From NCBI RefSeq assembly GCF_900116175.1, contig NZ_FPCH01000004.1:124001-188000 (forward strand): 64,000 nucleotides of DNA. Reading direction: 5' to 3'. Each line of letters begins with the position of its first letter. Within the stretch, counting starts at the first letter, position 1. The notes below the pieces were generated by a model. That model saw only the letters and a list, made by a program, of their open reading frames with translations, did no database searches and had not been told where the DNA came from. This document shows, in pieces, positions 27,045-36,004 of this stretch. The translations under genes were made by a program, and so were the position numbers. Origin of the DNA: Hyphomicrobium facile. Its GTDB lineage: Bacteria; Pseudomonadota; Alphaproteobacteria; Rhizobiales; Hyphomicrobiaceae.

Positions 27045-28989
27045 CAGCTTCCACATCGGAAAGCTTGGCGCGCTGCCGATCGTACCCATCGCTCTGCTCA
27101 CGGTTTGCGCGATCGTTGCTGCGTTTCTTCCGGTGGCCTCGATCTATCCTCAATCGGCAGTCGTGCCGATCAGCCGATGGGTCGGCGCTTTCATGGACTG
27201 GCTTGTCCACGATCTCGATTTCGGACTTTTCACCTTTCGCGAGATGACACGATGGTTCGCCGCGATCGCGAACTGGCCGATGGCCATGCTCAACATGGCG
27301 CTCTGGAAGGGGTTCCAGGGGATCGCCGCGGTCTCCTGGGTCGGCGTAATCGTCGCCGTGACATGTCTTGGCTACTGGGTCGGACGATGGCGTCTCGCAC
27401 TCCTCGCTTTGATTAGCTTTGGATACTTTGCGGTATTTGGGTTCTGGGAGTCAGCCATGATGACTCTGAGCTCGATCATTATGGCCGTACCCTTGAGCTG
27501 CATTCTCGGTGTTGCCGCTGGAGCTCTCTGCGCCAGAACTCCGCGGGTCGAGGTCGCAGTCACGGTTGCGTTGGACTTCATGCAGACAGTTCCGGTGTTC
27601 GCCTACCTGCTTCCGGTTCTCTTTCTGTTCGGGTTTTCGCCGGTCTCGGCGGCATTGGCGACGGCGATCTATGCCGTACCTGCAATGGCTAGAGCGACGA
27701 TCCTGGGGATGAAATCCGTTCCAACGGAGATCTCCGAATACGGACTGATCGCAGGTCTCACGCGCCAGCAACTCGTCTGGGCCGTTCTCATCCCGGCATC
27801 GAGAGACTCGCTGATGCTCGGCTTGAATCAGGTCATCGTTTTATCCCTCAACGCGGTAATCATCGCGTCGCTGATCGGAGCCGGTGGGCTGGGGTTCGAC
27901 GTGCTGAGCGCGCTTCGCAGCCTGCGCATAGGCAAGGGCCTCGAGGCCGGCATAGCAATCGTTCTCCTGGCAATATTCTTGGATCGGATTTCTGCTGAGA
28001 TTGCTGAGGTGAGCACTAGAGCGCCTCAGCGCGGAGCGGGTGAGGCCCAGCTGGGCCGCAGTTTGCTGATCGTCGGCGCGACCATGCTTATGCTTACGAC
28101 CGTGCTCGCGAATTGGGTCGGCTGGCTAGCGGCCTATCCCCGTGCGTTCGTTCTCACCACGGGCCCGTACATCACCCAGGCCGTCGATTACATCAACGTG
28201 AACTATTTCTCTGTTATCGATAGCGTGGCGTCGTTCCTCTATCTCTCGGTTCTCAACCCCGTGCGCGATGCTTTCACGGGCCTTCCCTGGCTAGTCGGAG
28301 TGGCCGCAATATTCGCGGTGGGATACCAGGTTCGGTCGGTCCTCTTCGGCGCGCAGATGGCGGCACTTTCTATGTTTCTTGTGGTGACTGGCCTCTGGCA
28401 TGCTGCGATGATCACCTGCTATCTGATCAGCATATCCGTCATCCTCGCGCTTCTGATAGGTTTTCCGCTCGGAATTCTGGGAGGATTGAACGCGATCTTC
28501 TCCCGGCCGCTCCAAATTCTGTGTGACATCCTTCAGACGCTGCCTTCTTTCATCTACCTGATCCCCGTCATCATGCTCTTTCGCGTGGGCGACATACCGG
28601 CAATCCTGGCCGTCGTGTGCTATTCGATTGCGCCGATCATCCGATACACAGACGCCGGACTACGGGGCGTTGATCCGTCGCTCATCGAAGCCTCCAAGGC
28701 CATGGGATGTAGCCGTATACAAAGCCTCTCGTTTCTCAGACTGCCGTTAGCCGTTCCTACGATCCTGCTCGGGCTCAATCAGACAGTTATGCTCGCGATC
28801 TCTATGCTGGTCCTTACTGCACTCGTCGGAACGGAGGATCTCGGCCGCGACGTCTATGTTGCGCTGAGCCACGCTGACAGCGGTGCCGGTCTCGTCGCCG
28901 GCTGCGGCATCGCATTCATCTCCATTATCGCGGACCGGGTTATCCGGGCGACCGCAGATAACAGACGGAAAGCTCTAGGATTCAACTAG
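27031..28989 (+). CDS. Fused double permease of the glycine betaine-type ABC transporter
   Basis: A 652-residue membrane protein holding two ProW-like permease halves. The first (residues about 130-330) has MQTVPVFAYLLPVLFLFGFS and the EAA-like loop GLTRQQLVWAVLIPASRDSL. The second (about 440-650) has LQTLPSFIYLIPVIMLFRVG and AMGCSRIQSLSFLRLPLAVP. Family permeases usually have one such domain and form homodimers; here both are on one chain. It starts at an ATG inside the end of the ATPase gene, indicating coupling. Confidence 0.92.
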   Translation: MLRTSSFHIGKLGALPIVPIALLTVCAIVAAFLPVASIYPQSAVVPISRWVGAFMDWLVHDLDFGLFTFREMTRWFAAIANWPMAMLNMALWKGFQGIAAVSWVGVIVAVTCLGYWVGRWRLALLALISFGYFAVFGFWESAMMTLSSIIMAVPLSCILGVAAGALCARTPRVEVAVTVALDFMQTVPVFAYLLPVLFLFGFSPVSAALATAIYAVPAMARATILGMKSVPTEISEYGLIAGLTRQQLVWAVLIPASRDSLMLGLNQVIVLSLNAVIIASLIGAGGLGFDVLSALRSLRIGKGLEAGIAIVLLAIFLDRISAEIAEVSTRAPQRGAGEAQLGRSLLIVGATMLMLTTVLANWVGWLAAYPRAFVLTTGPYITQAVDYINVNYFSVIDSVASFLYLSVLNPVRDAFTGLPWLVGVAAIFAVGYQVRSVLFGAQMAALSMFLVVTGLWHAAMITCYLISISVILALLIGFPLGILGGLNAIFSRPLQILCDILQTLPSFIYLIPVIMLFRVGDIPAILAVVCYSIAPIIRYTDAGLRGVDPSLIEASKAMGCSRIQSLSFLRLPLAVPTILLGLNQTVMLAISMLVLTALVGTEDLGRDVYVALSHADSGAGLVAGCGIAFISIIADRVIRATADNRRKALGFN

Positions 28990-29721
28990 GTCAACTGCGG
29001 TTCTGGCTAACAACGTCCGCTCCTGGCCCATAGCGTCATTTGGAGGCCGTCTGCTTTGGATGGCGATACAGACGTAATCGCGACGCACATAACGTGGGGT
29101 GACGGCGAATGAAGATAGGTCCGCTTTCTCGGCTCTGCAGACATTGCCGCCTACACGCGATAGCGATGCGCTGAAGATGGGCATTGTAGGCTTTCCGGAA
29201 TGCAAAACCGTGCGCGATTTTTTGCTCGCAGCGTACACATCCTCTAATCCGGAATCCACTTCCCGCCCTCGGGAACTTTCATTGCTTGGTATCGAAGTTG
29301 ATCATGGGAACTGAAGCCGAGTCGTCGAATCTGGAAGTTCTAGTGCGGCTCAGAAAGACCATCGCATTTTAGCCGCTGCGTGCTGAGAAAGGCGGTCTCG
29401 AAGCGTTCAGATCATCGGCGGTAAGGGCAGCTTCCAAAGCAAAAGCAGACTTCGGCCGACCAAGACGAGCCGTTCGGACGGACCATTTCGTGCTCGTCGT
29501 CGGGGAACTCTGTGCGGTATTCTTCTAGATATCCCTCAGCCCCCCAGAGTTGTGGCAGGCTGGGCACGACACCTCTCGTGAATTATAGCGCAGTCAAGCT
29601 TCGTTATTGCAAATATCCACAGCAGCAATTAGTCTTCACAGAGACTAACTGAACGACTCTAATTCGATATTTCATATTTTGGGGCTGAGGTGCGCGTTCT
29701 GCGCCTTGGGGGGCCTAGTAC
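28990..29721. other. Intergenic region with degenerate repeats
   Basis: About 730 bases without a supported gene. Copies of a dispersed repeat are visible at 29014-29040 (GTCCGCTCCTGGCCCATAG) and 29048-29075 (GTCTGCTTTGGATGG then CAGACG). Composition from 29580 to 29690 is AT-richer than its surroundings, suitable for the promoter of the following four-gene set, but I could not assign -35/-10 boxes. Short frames here have no ribosome sites. Confidence 0.4.
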
Positions 29722-31149
29722 ATGCGTATTTTGGCCGTGGTGCTAGCCGCGCTTAGTGTTTGCGCGTGCTCAATGTTGAATTCTTCCCTGCTTCCACAAG
29801 GACCCGACAGCCTCGGCGCGGACGGCCGCCCGGCCTGCGAGAGCACGACCGGTTCCTACAATTTGTCGAAGACCTATCTTCGCGTCAAAGTCGACCTGAA
29901 GGGTACAACCGCCCAGGACCACGACAAGAGACTTGAACTTGCCGGCGTCGACATACTGCACCGCCCGGATCGCGACAAAGGCTATTGCCTCGATTACGCG
30001 GCAAGCCCGACGGCGCACGACATGGTCAAGATCTTCAAAGTCAGAGAAGGCCGCGTACTTACAAAACCCACAACCGCAAACGCGACACCAGAGCCCGTCC
30101 AAGATGCCGAACTCGCGGCGAGCGGCAGCGGGCTTCTGCACGCCATCTCGACAGATGCCATCGACGAATCGGCATACATCCTGAAAACCATTATCCGAAC
30201 GATCTTCATCGGCATCTCCGGCAATCCGAATTTCGCCGAGACCTCTGCGGTCCAAGGGCGGTCGGTCAATGGCGCAGCCGTCAACGACCGCGTTGTCGAT
30301 GTCGAGTACGATCCTTTCGATCTCGCACAGAGTGCACTCGTAAACAGCACGCTCAGCCAGCTTGGCTTCTGCATCATCCTCCAGGGCGTGACGGTGCCGC
30401 GCGACCACGGCACCATCGCCACATACTGCGATGATCCGCGCCGGGCCGTCGAAAAAAACATTCGCATGGTCAACGCTCTGCGCCTCGCGGAAGACCCGCC
30501 CGAGACGCTATCGTCCCGCGGCGTGTTCTACCGGCCACGCATCCCCTTCACCGTTCTGCTGTTCCTCAACGCGAACAGAGGCTCGGCGCAGGCGAAGGCA
30601 AAATGGGAATTGCGTGGCAGCGAGGTCGTCGAACTCGAGAACGTATCGCCGATCCTCGCCATTGACGTCGAGAGGGCCTTCTTCGCCGAGCGCAAGACGA
30701 CGGTCATGTTCGACCAGGGCGCACTGACCAACGTCTGCGTGTTCAAGACGAGTGAACTTGTACAATTCGTCGACGTGCCGCTCGAAATCGCCAAAAGCAT
30801 GGTCGCGCTTCCCGCCAACATCATACAGGTCCAGATTGATCAAACGGCCGGCCAGAGAAATCTCTTGGCGGCCCAGAACCAGCTGATGCAGGCCGAAGTT
30901 CGTAGGTTGCAGGCCGAACAGGCCCTGACGACGACGGCGCTCGGCCAGGCGCTCAGCAAAGATGAATCAAGCAAAGTCGCAGCTGACGCCGCAAAGAGCC
31001 AAGCCAACCAACTAATCGGGGATCTGCTGGAGGACCAACTCGCTGCCCAGGAGAAGGACGCCAACAGCGGCATTCACGAGCTGAATGGCGACTTCGAGAC
31101 CACCTGCCCGCAAGCAAATGTCAAGGAAATTACGGCGGGAGCTCTGTGA
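29722..31149 (+). CDS. Putative lipoprotein, paralogue of the next gene; family unknown
   Basis: A 475-residue exported protein. The N-terminus MRILAVVLAALSVCAC ends in a plausible lipobox (VCAC) followed by SMLNSSLLPQG. The body shares block by block similarity with the next protein: SYNLSKTYLRVKVDL, DKGYCLDYAASPT, SGNPNFAE, EYDPFDLAQSALVN, FYRPRIPF, VERAFFAERKTTVMFDQGAL and LPANIIQVQID. The C-terminal ~90 residues are a predicted coiled coil rich in Ala, Gln and Leu. No enzyme motif was seen. Together with the following lipoprotein, protease and caspase-like genes it forms a co-directional set. Confidence 0.75.
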   Translation: MRILAVVLAALSVCACSMLNSSLLPQGPDSLGADGRPACESTTGSYNLSKTYLRVKVDLKGTTAQDHDKRLELAGVDILHRPDRDKGYCLDYAASPTAHDMVKIFKVREGRVLTKPTTANATPEPVQDAELAASGSGLLHAISTDAIDESAYILKTIIRTIFIGISGNPNFAETSAVQGRSVNGAAVNDRVVDVEYDPFDLAQSALVNSTLSQLGFCIILQGVTVPRDHGTIATYCDDPRRAVEKNIRMVNALRLAEDPPETLSSRGVFYRPRIPFTVLLFLNANRGSAQAKAKWELRGSEVVELENVSPILAIDVERAFFAERKTTVMFDQGALTNVCVFKTSELVQFVDVPLEIAKSMVALPANIIQVQIDQTAGQRNLLAAQNQLMQAEVRRLQAEQALTTTALGQALSKDESSKVAADAAKSQANQLIGDLLEDQLAAQEKDANSGIHELNGDFETTCPQANVKEITAGAL

Positions 31150-31186
31150 TCTCTAGGAATGCGCGAGTAAATCAGAGAGTGCTCAA

Positions 31187-32524
31187 ATGCATAAGATTGC
31201 GGTCCTGCTCGTCGTTCTGATCCTCACGGGCTGCGCCATGGCGAATTCCACGCTGCTGCCCAAGCCGAGCGGATTGGGAGGCTGCCATAGCGATGCCGGC
31301 GCTTATTCGCTCTCAAAGACCTACGTTGCGGTCGAAATCGCCAAGAGCGATTCCCCCGATCTCGGCGAGGAATTCCGGTTGAACAGCGTCCGCCTGGTAC
31401 GCCACCCCGACAAAGGCAAGACCTATTGCCTCGACTACCTCGGTTCGCCGACATCCAACGAGACGTTCACGGTGCAGAAGGATGCAAGCGGGCTGCTCAT
31501 GAGAGTCTCGGCCAACTCCAAGGATCAATCGGCGGCAATCGCTAAAAAGGTCGCCGATACCATTTTCACTGTCGTATCGGGCAACCCGAATTTCGATCCC
31601 AATGAGCAGGCGGCCGGTCGTAGCAGCCTCGACAACGCGCCGGCAACGCTGACGAGCCCTTACCGCGCCGAGTTCGACCCTTTCAACTCCGGCCAAGCGG
31701 CTGTCGTCAACGATTCCATGCGCAAATTCGGTTTCTGCATGATGATCGAAAACCAGGGCCTGGCGCCGGGACAGCGCGACGCCGACTCTTATTGCGAGCA
31801 CCCCCTCGGAGGCGTCTCGCTCGAGCGCGCATTGGCCGATGGCTATGATGCGGACTACCAAGCTTCCCCTATTCCCGAAATGCGAGGAATTTTGTACCGG
31901 CCGCGGGTGCCGTACGTGATGTACCTGTTCGTCAAAAGGGATCTAAAGGCCAAGGGCGGATGGCTCCTCAAGGCCAGCGAAGCCGTGCATCTCGAAAACA
32001 AATCTCCGGTCCTAGGCGTGGGCATCGACCGAGCCTTTTTCACCGACCGCAAAACGACGCTGACGTTCGATCAAGGCGCGCTCGTCGATATCGATATCAA
32101 CAAGAAGAGCGAGCTTGCCGGGTTCGTCGAAATTCCGCTCTACATTGCCCAAGGCATCGCCGCGCTCCCGACAAACATCATTCAGGTTAAGATCAACGAA
32201 ACGAACAACAACACCGCCCTGATCAATGCCCAGCAGCAGCTGATCGATTCCCAAAAATCATATCAATCCACGCTCTCCCAGCTTGCTAAGCTCCAAGCCA
32301 ACCCGGCAACGACAACCCAGCCCGATGCATCCAACGTGCCGGCGACCTCGGGTCGTTCGACGTCGCTATCGCCCGAGGAAAAGAACCAATGCATTGCTCG
32401 CAACGCGTCCCAGTGGGGCCAGGTGGAGGCCCAGCGCTATTGCAATTGCGCCTTTGACCAATGCTCCGCTGCCGGTTTGAGCGGTCAGGCGTGCGAGAAT
32501 TATTGCTCGGGGGGATCGGGCTAG
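31187..32524 (+). CDS. Putative lipoprotein, paralogue of the previous gene; family unknown
   Basis: A 445-residue lipoprotein with a clear signal and lipobox (MHKIAVLLVVLILTGC). Shared blocks with the previous gene include YSLSKTYVAVEIAK, DKGKTYCLDYLGSPTS, SGNPNFDP, EFDPFNSGQAAVVN, LYRPRVPYVMYLF, IDRAFFTDRKTTLTFDQGAL and LPTNIIQVKIN. The C-terminus differs: a Gln/Ser helix, a Thr/Pro-rich linker, then a cysteine-rich tail (RYCNCAFDQCS, CENYC). The paralogues probably arose by tandem duplication. They could form a hetero-complex at the membrane; function is unknown. Confidence 0.78.
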   Translation: MHKIAVLLVVLILTGCAMANSTLLPKPSGLGGCHSDAGAYSLSKTYVAVEIAKSDSPDLGEEFRLNSVRLVRHPDKGKTYCLDYLGSPTSNETFTVQKDASGLLMRVSANSKDQSAAIAKKVADTIFTVVSGNPNFDPNEQAAGRSSLDNAPATLTSPYRAEFDPFNSGQAAVVNDSMRKFGFCMMIENQGLAPGQRDADSYCEHPLGGVSLERALADGYDADYQASPIPEMRGILYRPRVPYVMYLFVKRDLKAKGGWLLKASEAVHLENKSPVLGVGIDRAFFTDRKTTLTFDQGALVDIDINKKSELAGFVEIPLYIAQGIAALPTNIIQVKINETNNNTALINAQQQLIDSQKSYQSTLSQLAKLQANPATTTQPDASNVPATSGRSTSLSPEEKNQCIARNASQWGQVEAQRYCNCAFDQCSAAGLSGQACENYCSGGSG

Positions 32525-32557
32525 CCCTAAAGATTGCGAAGGGAGGACGCAACAGAG

Positions 32558-33730
32558 ATGGGCTGCCCGCGCATTTATTCGGAACGCAGGTTTTCGCTAC
32601 TGCGGTGGCTGGCGCCGCTCCTTGCTGCTCTTGCCATCGGCACAGCGGGGTCGGCCGCTCAGACGGTCGCGGACGTACATGGTATAACGCATTGCGACAA
32701 GACGGAAATCGTGTGCCGGCGGGGTCTGGTTGACCGGCTGGTTGCGTTTGCGGCAACGCGGGCCGGCGGCGACGAGAACATGCGTGCATCGTGCCTGAGG
32801 GAAGGTCTCGACCAGCTTCAGTCGAATCTCAACGAATTCACTTCGCTCGATCTGTCGCAGATTCGTTGCCTTCCTCAGCCGCAGGATGCGAGCTTGCAGT
32901 ATCGGAACGGCCTCCAAGAGCTTCTCGAAGAGGCCAAAAGCCAAATCAGCGTCAGCTCCGAAGCACGGATAACCTTCGGCGTGCCGACCACGGAATGCGA
33001 CTTCCCCCATACGGTCGTCATAACCCGCAATCTCGGCGAATTGTGCACGGGCACCCTCGTCGACAGCAAGACGGTCCTGACCGCGGCCCACTGCGTCTGT
33101 GATCTCCGGATCGAGGCGAATCCGACGGCCATACGCGTCAAGGCCACGCACGACGCCCGCGACGGCAAGCCGGGAGTCGGACTGAGGGAGATAAAGCCCA
33201 GCGCTACATTCAGCGGCTGGAACTGTCAAAACCGGTTCTCGCCCCCAGATTGGGGACGCGATCTCGCTTTGCTGTTCCTAGAACAGGATATGCCGCCGCC
33301 TTCGGTGAACGCTTGCGCCCGACCCTCCCCCGCCAAGATCGCCTCGACCGGGATGTACCTCAACCCGGTCGTGAGCGTTGTGACAATCGTCGGCTTCGGC
33401 CGCGACGAGCGGGCCCAACTTGGGCGCAAGAAGTGGGCCAATCTTCCTATCGTATCGAAGATTTGCGGGGACGATATTTCTCACGCCAAGTTCAAATGCA
33501 TGCCCGGCCGGGAGGCCGTACTGGCAGACCCACAGCTTCTCCGGGATACCTGCGGCGGCGACAGCGGCGGCCCGGTCTTTTTGAAGTCGGACGCGAATTT
33601 TTTCATAACTGCCGTCACGTCGCGCGAAGTGAGAGGAGGCGCTTGCGGTCCCGGCGGAATTTATACCTTGATCACGCCTGCGGTCGTGAAGTGGATGAAG
33701 AGGCTCGGCGTCAATGCAAGCTCCGAATAA
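32558..33730 (+). CDS. Secreted trypsin-like serine protease (S1 family)
   Basis: About 390 residues from the ATG after GGGAGG. A signal peptide covers RRFSLLRWLAPLLAALAIGT and the following residues, with cleavage near GSAAQ. A 120-residue cysteine-containing prodomain follows, then a chymotrypsin-fold domain with an intact triad: His in LTAAHCVC (about 178), Asp in GRDLALLF (about 235), Ser in CGGDSGGPVF (about 336). It should act in the periplasm or outside the cell. Its 3' end overlaps the caspase-like gene by 17 bases, so the two proteases are translationally linked. Confidence 0.9.
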   Translation: MGCPRIYSERRFSLLRWLAPLLAALAIGTAGSAAQTVADVHGITHCDKTEIVCRRGLVDRLVAFAATRAGGDENMRASCLREGLDQLQSNLNEFTSLDLSQIRCLPQPQDASLQYRNGLQELLEEAKSQISVSSEARITFGVPTTECDFPHTVVITRNLGELCTGTLVDSKTVLTAAHCVCDLRIEANPTAIRVKATHDARDGKPGVGLREIKPSATFSGWNCQNRFSPPDWGRDLALLFLEQDMPPPSVNACARPSPAKIASTGMYLNPVVSVVTIVGFGRDERAQLGRKKWANLPIVSKICGDDISHAKFKCMPGREAVLADPQLLRDTCGGDSGGPVFLKSDANFFITAVTSREVRGGACGPGGIYTLITPAVVKWMKRLGVNASSE

Positions 33731-35633
33731 TCAAAATGCTCTTCTTCCGGTGTTCGCACTGCTAGGGCTTGCGCTTTTCACCCAAATTGCGCGTGCCGAC
33801 TGTCCCGAGCTACCGCCCACGGACAATGTCTGCATCAACCTCGAAACGACGGCGGACTGCGGCGCAAACTGCTGCACATTCAACAAGGACAACCGGCGTA
33901 CGGCGCTCATCATCGGCAACAACGACTATTCCGGCAAGCTCGGCAATCTGTGCAACGCCGGTTTTGATGCGCGCGCCCTGGCGCTCAAGCTTAAGGGCGA
34001 AGACTTCAATGTTTGCTGCCTATTGAACGCCAAGCACCGCAACATCGAAGGCGCCCGGATCGCCGCTACGAAATACATGCGGGACGTCGAGGCGATCAAA
34101 GATGCCGACGGCAATCCGCGATATTTGCCGCGCGATACGCGCTTTCTCACTTATTTCGCCGGCCACGGAAGCTTCAGCACTGGGCAAGACGACAACGGCG
34201 TTCCGAACCAAACCTTGATTTTCGGCACCGGGAAATATGAAACCGACGAGGATCTGCTGGATAATGCAACGTCCATAACAACCTTGCGCGACGACTGGGG
34301 AAGCTTCCAATCCGTCCACCCGATTATCGTCGTCGACGCGTGCCGTACCCCTATTACTTTTCCGGCGGACCTCACTTCATTTGAGCCGCGCGAGTCAGTG
34401 ACAAGCCGAACATTCAGTATGGCCGCTCGGTCGTTCAAAATTCCGCTGACGCTCAAAGCCCGAGGCGGCGGCTATGTGGTCCTCTACTCGACAAAAGCTG
34501 GAACGATCGCCTCGGATGTCTTTTCGGGAGGGGCTGGTAGTGTCCAAAGCGGCCGGTTCATGAGGTATTTCTCCGACGAGATAGACGCCTGGGGAAGAAA
34601 GCTCGACCGTATCTTTGATGTGGTCAATGTCGCCGTCAAAAAAGACTCCGAGGCAGCAAGGCCTCCGGATGGCCAAGCACCCACCGAAGATGATAATTCG
34701 CCGCTGTTTAACGCGTGGCCTTGGCGTATTTCCTCGGATGCGTGCTCTGCGGCGATGAACGAGCTGGGTAACGCGGTCGAGTCCGACGGCGCTGGAGGGA
34801 GCCGCTGCCCCGATAAGCCCTTTTCGGAATGTCTGGCGTTGGGAGAACCTTCGCCGGTGCAATGCGCCACTTATAACATCCAGCTTGCCAGCGTGAAATC
34901 TGACGCGGCATGTGCGGCAAAAGTCGACCATGCTTTCAGCGCGTTTTTTGGAGCAAACGGCGATCGCTGCCGGAACGTGTCCGCCGAACCGGAATTTGTC
35001 GCCACAAACTTCACGCGCGATATGACGGTAGCCGATGCCCGGCTGGACCAAGCACTTACGGCTCCAACTACGCGAGGAAGCATTCTGACAGAGGGTGCTC
35101 CGGAAATTCCGCAAATCGAAAAATCTGTCGAAGTTAGGACAGGGACAGAGCTCAGGTCGCCGGACCGCCAAAGGTCGGCGGTCGAATACGCCCAAAAGGG
35201 TACGAAACTCCAAATCGATTGTCTTAGCCCTGGCTCAAGCTGCTCGCGCGATTGGATTGGCGTGCGCTCTTCCAGTGGACAGCTCTCGTATGTGCGTCGC
35301 TCCGCGGTCAGGGCTGTATCGTCGGCAAAGGCTACCGTCGATCTCTTATTCGACAAGGCTACCGGACTTCCGACGATATCGTCGCTTGAGGCGCTGGAAA
35401 AAGAGGCTGGTCAATTTATTGACAAGCCGGAGACGACTGTTCGCATTACTGCCGAAGTTTCAAATGGTGCAGATCCGATGGCGATGGCCGAGGCCGAACG
35501 CCAGGCCAGCCAGCTCGAAGCGCTCATTCAGGCGGGTGGCTTCAAAGGTCAAAAGTTTGTTAGAGACTATGTGGTTCTCGCCAAGGACATCGAGCCAAGC
35601 CAGATTCATCTTGAATTTGTAGCGGGCCAATGA
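33714..35633 (+). CDS. Exported caspase-like (peptidase C14, metacaspase-type) protease
   Basis: A 639-residue protein. Residues 8-28 (NALLPVFALLGLALFTQIAR) form a signal peptide, so the protease is exported. The caspase domain (about 60-300) starts RRTALIIGNNDYSGKLGNL and has the catalytic His in TYFAGHGSF (His151) and Cys in IIVVDACR (Cys210). A middle cysteine-rich region follows, then an SH3-like segment (about 475-530) and a C-terminal helical part (MAEAERQASQLEALIQAGGF) resembling OmpA-like or Sel-type ends. Caspase-fold enzymes often act in regulated proteolysis; pairing with a secreted trypsin-like protease suggests an activation cascade, which is inference. Confidence 0.88.
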   Translation: MQAPNNQNALLPVFALLGLALFTQIARADCPELPPTDNVCINLETTADCGANCCTFNKDNRRTALIIGNNDYSGKLGNLCNAGFDARALALKLKGEDFNVCCLLNAKHRNIEGARIAATKYMRDVEAIKDADGNPRYLPRDTRFLTYFAGHGSFSTGQDDNGVPNQTLIFGTGKYETDEDLLDNATSITTLRDDWGSFQSVHPIIVVDACRTPITFPADLTSFEPRESVTSRTFSMAARSFKIPLTLKARGGGYVVLYSTKAGTIASDVFSGGAGSVQSGRFMRYFSDEIDAWGRKLDRIFDVVNVAVKKDSEAARPPDGQAPTEDDNSPLFNAWPWRISSDACSAAMNELGNAVESDGAGGSRCPDKPFSECLALGEPSPVQCATYNIQLASVKSDAACAAKVDHAFSAFFGANGDRCRNVSAEPEFVATNFTRDMTVADARLDQALTAPTTRGSILTEGAPEIPQIEKSVEVRTGTELRSPDRQRSAVEYAQKGTKLQIDCLSPGSSCSRDWIGVRSSSGQLSYVRRSAVRAVSSAKATVDLLFDKATGLPTISSLEALEKEAGQFIDKPETTVRITAEVSNGADPMAMAEAERQASQLEALIQAGGFKGQKFVRDYVVLAKDIEPSQIHLEFVAGQ

Positions 35634-35811
35634 GGGCCTGGGTTGCAGATGTTGCTCTGCGGATAACGCTCCTCTGTCGCCTTGCGGTCCGATTGCGTAC
35701 AAAGTTCCAATTGACGCAATCGGCGCTCAGCGCCGGTGAATGAATATCCCGCTTTCTCTGCTTTTCAGACATTGGTATTCACGCTGCCTTGTCTTGCATC
35801 CTGAATACAGA

Positions 35812-35826
35812 TTGGTGGAGACGGAG
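35812..35826 (+). repeat. Att-core copy A of the tRNA-Tyr integration site
   Basis: TTGGTGGAGACGGAG matches the tRNA-Tyr 3'-end sequence at 44284 (TTGGTGGAGAGGGCT) with one mismatch in the first 13 bases. It is the leftmost of three copies and probably the outer boundary of an older integration. Confidence 0.6.
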
Positions 35827-35877
35827 TCCGCCTAAACCCAAGCTCTTCGTTGAGTAAATTCGTCATTACCAAATGGC

Positions 35878-35980
35878 GTCCACGAATTCGTCCACAAATG
35901 CGCGCTCGATGGTAAGCGATTTGCCCCGATGCCAATAGACGTCAGTCTGGGAATTTCACTGACTTTATTAAGTAGATCGA
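35878..35980 (+). repeat. Remnant of an integrase upstream region (copy of 44138-44245)
   Basis: This stretch aligns along about 100 bases with the region just upstream of the integrase gene. Shared pieces include CGTCCAC-AATTCGTCCACAAATG versus the same pattern at 44149, CAATAGACGTCAG in both, and CTGA(C/T)TTTATTA in both. I estimate about three quarters identity by eye. No integrase frame follows on its left, so the gene that it once served has been deleted. Confidence 0.7.
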
Positions 35981-35989
35981 CTTGGCAGA

Positions 35990-36004
35990 TTGGTGGAGAG
36001 GGAG
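35990..36004 (+). repeat. Att-core copy B, likely left end of the present island
   Basis: TTGGTGGAGAGGGAG is identical to the tRNA-Tyr copy at 44284 over the first 13 bases. With that copy it would bound an 8.3-kb element. Confidence 0.7.
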
